From Kiritimatiellia bacterium (lineage in GTDB: Bacteria > Verrucomicrobiota > Kiritimatiellia > RFP12 > UBA1067): a stretch of 43,646 nt of DNA. Of the stretch, positions 40,484 through 43,646 are shown piece by piece. The notes under the pieces were generated by a model, which did not search any database, was not told the DNA's origin, and saw only the letters and a program-made list of their open reading frames with translations. The stretch covers positions 1 through 43,646 of the forward strand of contig JAFRDO010000051.1 in NCBI GenBank assembly GCA_017403825.1. The letters run 5' to 3'. How positions within the stretch are numbered: position 1 is the first letter of the stretch; each line of letters begins with the position of its first letter. Position numbers and translations under genes: made by a program.

Positions 40484-41779
40484 ATGAGAAAATCACTAGC
40501 TTGCATCACCGCCGCCTGTGCGGTGTTGGCTGCGCTTGCCGATCCGAACGACCCTCAGATCACGCTTGTCGGCAGCAACCAGGGCTTTGACCGCGTCGTG
40601 ACTGTCCGATACACGCTGGACGAGCCGGCCATCGTCACGTTTGACGTGAAGACCAACGGCGTCTCGATCGGCGCGGAGAACCTCAAGCTTGCATACGGCG
40701 ACGTGCACCGCGTGGTCGCCGCCACGGGACAGGGAGAGACCCGCACTCTTTTCTGGCCTGCCCATGAGGCATGGCCGGATCATCGGTTTGGTGAAAACGT
40801 CGTGTCCGTAGAGGTGACGGCGTGGGCGACCAACTCGCCGCCGGACTACATGGTGATAAAGCTCGTCGGCGAAGACAAGGGCGCGCGCACGTTCTACACT
40901 GCGCCTGAACAGCTGCCGGGCGTCGGCGGAGTCACGAACGACATGTACAAGACCGACTACCTCGTCATGCGCCGCATTCCTGCCGCTGGTGCTACCTTCC
41001 GCATGGGCGCACCAGCTGATGAACCAGGCCGCCATGGTAGTGAAACGCTCCACTACGTCACGCTCACCAACGACTTCTACATGGCGGTGTTTGAATTGAC
41101 TGTGGGTCAATTCAAGAACATCGTGCAGAACTTCACCGACGTGGCAAGCGGCTTGAGTGCGTACAGCAGCAGCAAGTTGTGCGTTTCGACCGAGACCCCG
41201 AATTGTCCTGTAGATTGTTTCGGGTGTGACGTATTTCGCGGTACTGGAAAACTCTGGCCAGGCGACGGTCATGACGTTGACGCTGCGTCTCCGCTGGCGA
41301 TGTTCCGCATTGCGCTTGGGCTGCGGACGCTTGATTTGCCAACGGACGCAGAATGGGAGTTCGCCTGCCGTGCTGGCACCATGTCCGGACGCTATGACGG
41401 CACTGAATATGTTGCGGCGAACGATGCTGGCGCCGCTCTGCTCGGTTGGTTTGGGAGCAGCTGGTCATCTCGTCCACAGGCAGTCGGGCTTCTCAAGCCA
41501 AATGGCTATGGACTATATGATCTGTATGGAAATGTCTTCGAATGGTGCCTTGACAGATTCACCTGGTACACGGCATCCACCGGCTCTACGCTTTTGGCGC
41601 CGGTTGGCCCCGCCAATTCCGATACTGGCGCGGAACGTGTTGTCCGCGGGGATCGTTCCAATGCCAACGGAAGTGGAAAGAATGGGCGATCCGGCTTCAG
41701 GTACAACATGGAGTACGCCTATGTCGCAACCGATGTCTGGGGCTACGTGTGTGGCTATCGGCTTGTCTGCACCTTTTAA
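40484..41779 (+). CDS. Secreted Ig-like/SUMF protein 2
   Basis: 431 residues; GGGGAG 7-8 bases before ATG. Signal peptide to about 20 (MRKSLACITAACAVLAALA). The Ig-like domain (about 22-125) has VTVRYTLDEPAIVTFDVKTNG. The SUMF domain (about 150-430) has FRMGAPADEPGRHGSETLHYV, LPTDAEWEFACRAGTMSGRY, NGYGLYDLYGNVFEWCLDR and an asparagine-rich RVVRGDRSNANGSGKNGRSG segment where an FGE would carry its catalytic cysteines; none is present. Nucleotide words such as AACGGCGTCTCGATCGGCG are shared with SUMF 1, showing recent duplication. It is separated by 29 bases from SUMF 3. Confidence 0.87.
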   Translation: MRKSLACITAACAVLAALADPNDPQITLVGSNQGFDRVVTVRYTLDEPAIVTFDVKTNGVSIGAENLKLAYGDVHRVVAATGQGETRTLFWPAHEAWPDHRFGENVVSVEVTAWATNSPPDYMVIKLVGEDKGARTFYTAPEQLPGVGGVTNDMYKTDYLVMRRIPAAGATFRMGAPADEPGRHGSETLHYVTLTNDFYMAVFELTVGQFKNIVQNFTDVASGLSAYSSSKLCVSTETPNCPVDCFGCDVFRGTGKLWPGDGHDVDAASPLAMFRIALGLRTLDLPTDAEWEFACRAGTMSGRYDGTEYVAANDAGAALLGWFGSSWSSRPQAVGLLKPNGYGLYDLYGNVFEWCLDRFTWYTASTGSTLLAPVGPANSDTGAERVVRGDRSNANGSGKNGRSGFRYNMEYAYVATDVWGYVCGYRLVCTF

Positions 41780-41808
41780 TCAAGCGCATCGAGAAAGGAG
41801 ATTTCAAA

Positions 41809-43245
41809 ATGAACAGCAAGTTGTCTTTGGGCCTTTTTGCCGTGCTTGCGGCAATGGCGGTGTTCGCCGATCCGACGGTTACGAACGTAAGCGTTTCGCA
41901 AGATCCCCTCACTCATCTTGTGACGGCAACGTATCAGCTTGACGAACCTGCGGTTATCACCTTTGATGTGAAGACTAACGGAGTATCCATTGGTGGCGCG
42001 AACCTCACCCACGCTTTCGGCGATGTTCATCGCGTTGTTGATGCTGGACCCCACACGCTATATTGGCAGTCAGACAACGCCTGGCAGGAATATCATCGTT
42101 TTGCATCTGTGGATTTTTCGGTGGTTGCATGGGCGACCAACGCGCCGCCAGATTACATGGTTGTCAAACTCCTCGGAAACCATAAGGGAGAACGCACCTA
42201 CTACATAGCCCCCGAACAGTTTCCGGGCGAAGGTGGCATCACGAATAAGATGTACAAGACCGATTTCCTTGTCATGCGTCGTATCCCCGCCAAGGATGCC
42301 ATCTTCCCGATGGGATATAATGCGGCTGCGGAATACCAATACTGCCTGTACCATCGCGTGAAGCTCACGAACGATTTCTACATGGCCGTTTACGAACTGA
42401 CGCTCGGTCAGATGAAGAACGCGATAGGAGAATCCCCTGCCAATCTGGTGACCTATTACAACTATACCTCTTTCCCTGAGGAATACAAGGCGTATACGAA
42501 CAACTTGGCGAACCCGCTCCCTGAAACGCCGTATTACAAGTTTAGGGGCTACACCGGGTCGCTATGGGGCGGGAACTTCAACCACGAGATTGCCGATACG
42601 GGTTCCTATCTCTATCAGTTGCGCAACGCGCTAAATCTCCCATCTCTCGACCTGCCAACGGATGCTGAATGGGAGTTTGCCTGTCGTGCCGGTACGGCTG
42701 CGAACCGCTATGACGGGACGTGGAGTTATGATGTTTCGGCGGACGCCATCGCGTGGACGGCGAATAATTCCACGAGATTTGAGCTTTGGGGCTACTACTA
42801 CTATCTGCCGCACGAAGTGGGATTGCTGAGACCTAATGCATTCGGCCTTTACGACACACTTGGCAACGTCAGTGAAATGTGTCTCGACCTGTACAACGAA
42901 GGGACTGCCTACACAGAGGGTGCCGTCATCAACGACATGAATGCCGAGCCGATTGTGGCGCCGACAGGGCCGGTGATGGATATTGCGGGCAAATATGACG
43001 GGTGTTCGCGCGGCAGTTACTCCAGTTACACTAAGGGTGGCCTTTGGGCCGAATGGAAAAGCGGAGAGGGCGACACGAACTCTACGTGTCGGGTGGCGCG
43101 TGGCGGAAACGTCTCCTATACTGGTTGGGGCATCATGGCATACTATCGCTTCCCCATCGGGTCGAGCAAGTGCATGACGGAATGCGCCGACTACAATCAC
43201 GACACGCGCGGTCCCTACGGCTATCGTCTCGTCTGCCTGCCATAA
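41809..43245 (+). CDS. Secreted Ig-like/SUMF protein 3
   Basis: 478 residues; GAAAGGAG 8 bases upstream of ATG 41809. Signal peptide MNSKLSLGLFAVLAAMAVFA. Ig-like domain about 22-125 (VTATYQLDEPAVITFDVKTNG). The SUMF domain (about 150-475) has LPTDAEWEFACRAGTAANRY and AFGLYDTLGNVSEMCLDLYN; it is longer than the paralogues because of tyrosine- and asparagine-rich insertions in the middle and before the final RVARGGNVSYTGWGIMAYYR. Again no catalytic cysteine pair at the FGE position. It is the last gene before the hairpin terminator at 43284. Confidence 0.87.
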   Translation: MNSKLSLGLFAVLAAMAVFADPTVTNVSVSQDPLTHLVTATYQLDEPAVITFDVKTNGVSIGGANLTHAFGDVHRVVDAGPHTLYWQSDNAWQEYHRFASVDFSVVAWATNAPPDYMVVKLLGNHKGERTYYIAPEQFPGEGGITNKMYKTDFLVMRRIPAKDAIFPMGYNAAAEYQYCLYHRVKLTNDFYMAVYELTLGQMKNAIGESPANLVTYYNYTSFPEEYKAYTNNLANPLPETPYYKFRGYTGSLWGGNFNHEIADTGSYLYQLRNALNLPSLDLPTDAEWEFACRAGTAANRYDGTWSYDVSADAIAWTANNSTRFELWGYYYYLPHEVGLLRPNAFGLYDTLGNVSEMCLDLYNEGTAYTEGAVINDMNAEPIVAPTGPVMDIAGKYDGCSRGSYSSYTKGGLWAEWKSGEGDTNSTCRVARGGNVSYTGWGIMAYYRFPIGSSKCMTECADYNHDTRGPYGYRLVCLP

Positions 43246-43283
43246 CGCCTTTTGCTGACGCGAAGGCGGATTCAGTGGGAGGG

Positions 43284-43306
43284 GAGGGGCGAAAGTCTCG
43301 CCCCTC
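43284..43306 (+). terminator. Hairpin terminator after the SUMF cluster
   Basis: A perfect 9-bp stem GAGGGGCGA / TCGCCCCTC with loop AAGTC, 38 bases after the last SUMF stop, followed by an AT-rich stretch (TTGAATATATTTAA) rather than a strict T-run. Confidence 0.75.
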
Positions 43307-43458
43307 TTGAATATATTTAACCTCTTTCTTCGTATAGCTCTTCTCGTACGGCTCTCCTCGTGATTCCGGAAGCGCAATAGCGCCGGAGAATAGTGTTGGA
43401 GGAGTTGGCGAACTTGATCCAAATATGTCGGTGTCATTGTTGTATTTCGTTGACACCG

Positions 43459-43488
43459 TCCAAGAATTTTCCGCATAGAATTCTCATT
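43459..43488 (-). other. Decayed copy of the shared signal-peptide start, in the 320-base gap before 43566
   Basis: Read on the minus strand, 43488-43459 begins ATGAGAATTCTATGCGGAAA, closely matching the start of the minus-strand genes at 6906, 8863 and 13366 (MRILCG...), but the frame is broken after a few codons. The remaining gap (43307-43458) shows no gene. Confidence 0.4.
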
Positions 43489-43490
43489 TA

Positions 43491-43499
43491 TGGTATAAT
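43491..43499 (+). promoter_or_regulatory. Extended -10 for the gene starting at 43566
   Basis: TGGTATAAT with the hexamer at 43494-43499. No -35 is visible at a normal distance. The leader would be about 60 bases and purine-rich, with GAGGAG before the start codon. Confidence 0.5.
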
Positions 43500-43565
43500 G
43501 TGCGGCAGGCGGGGGAGGGAAATCTCGCCGGGCAACGAAGGAACAGTGACGGGGAGGAGCGGAAG

Positions 43566-43646
43566 ATGGCAAGGGAGAGATATTCACATTCGGCGTACTG
43601 GTACGCGAAGAACTACGGGTACACCCGCAGCGACAGGGAGACGTTC
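43566..43646 (+). CDS. 5' end of an unidentified gene (partial)
   Basis: 27 codons from ATG 43566 to the edge, preceded by a GGGGAGGAG box at a good distance and an extended -10 promoter. The visible residues (MARERYSHSAYWYAKNYGYT) are basic and tyrosine-rich, not a signal peptide. No family can be named. Confidence 0.6.
   Translation, partial: MARERYSHSAYWYAKNYGYTRSDRETF

Noticed and set aside
1..43646. CRISPR arrays, rRNA genes, prophage structural genes
   Set aside because: No regularly spaced repeats, rRNA signatures or phage head/tail motifs were found on either strand.

Overview
The window looks like a chromosomal segment of a GC-rich, polysaccharide-degrading bacterium of the PVC group, most likely Kiritimatiellota/Verrucomicrobiota and possibly from a gut. 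This is inferred from gene content: XylR-type AraC regulators with a periplasmic-binding-protein-like half, many secreted glycoside hydrolases, a DUF6259 protein, repeated formylglycine-generating-enzyme-like (SUMF) proteins, and an ECF sigma factor with a membrane-anchored C-terminal extension. No database search was possible, so family names rest on recognised motifs.

Layout. (1) 1-4607 is a worn accessory zone: a carboxymuconolactone decarboxylase/cupin protein, a GNAT acetyltransferase, a chimeric frame joining half a nitroreductase to the last helices of an MFS transporter, a secreted InlB-repeat protein frameshifted at a run of nine G, and a possible gene remnant. (2) 4790-5390 is a HicBA toxin-antitoxin operon. 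(3) 5416-15504 (minus) is a seven-gene operon: DUF6259 hydrolase-like protein, small secreted protein, SUMF protein, beta-helix pectate-lyase-like protein, NagB, toroid/DUF1080 protein and GH20 hexosaminidase. It fits capture of amino-sugar-containing glycans, with NagB feeding GlcN-6-P into glycolysis. (4) 15644-18112 holds a Y1 (HUH) transposase-like/SLOG fusion and an AraC/XylR-type regulator. (5) 18147-20003 (minus) is a membrane protein with a linalool dehydratase/isomerase-like domain. (6) 20147-28417 is mostly housekeeping: secY, gtrA-like, an orphan secretin, DUF481, a cobalamin-type radical SAM protein, metK, hemW and tRNA-Ser(UGA). (7) 28446-43245 is a second carbohydrate locus: a divergent AraC/XylR regulator, a LamG-like secreted protein, a GH97, a GH-A-clan hydrolase, the ECF sigma factor, three SUMF proteins, a Tat-type metallophosphatase and a small secreted protein, closed by a hairpin terminator. 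A new gene begins at 43566.

Cross-cutting signals. Many promoters share an extended -10 of the form TGnTATAAT, and at least six, probably seven, genes start 7-10 nt after that hexamer, so their mRNAs should be leaderless. A near-identical signal-peptide-coding block recurs at the starts of several minus-strand genes. Four SUMF paralogues lack the catalytic cysteine pair; three lie directly behind a gene ending in a short hydrophobic tail of the type xIIxR. In one case that gene is the membrane-anchored ECF sigma factor, whose last 34 residues align without gaps to a small secreted protein. This sigma-tail/SUMF arrangement is my best candidate for an undescribed system.
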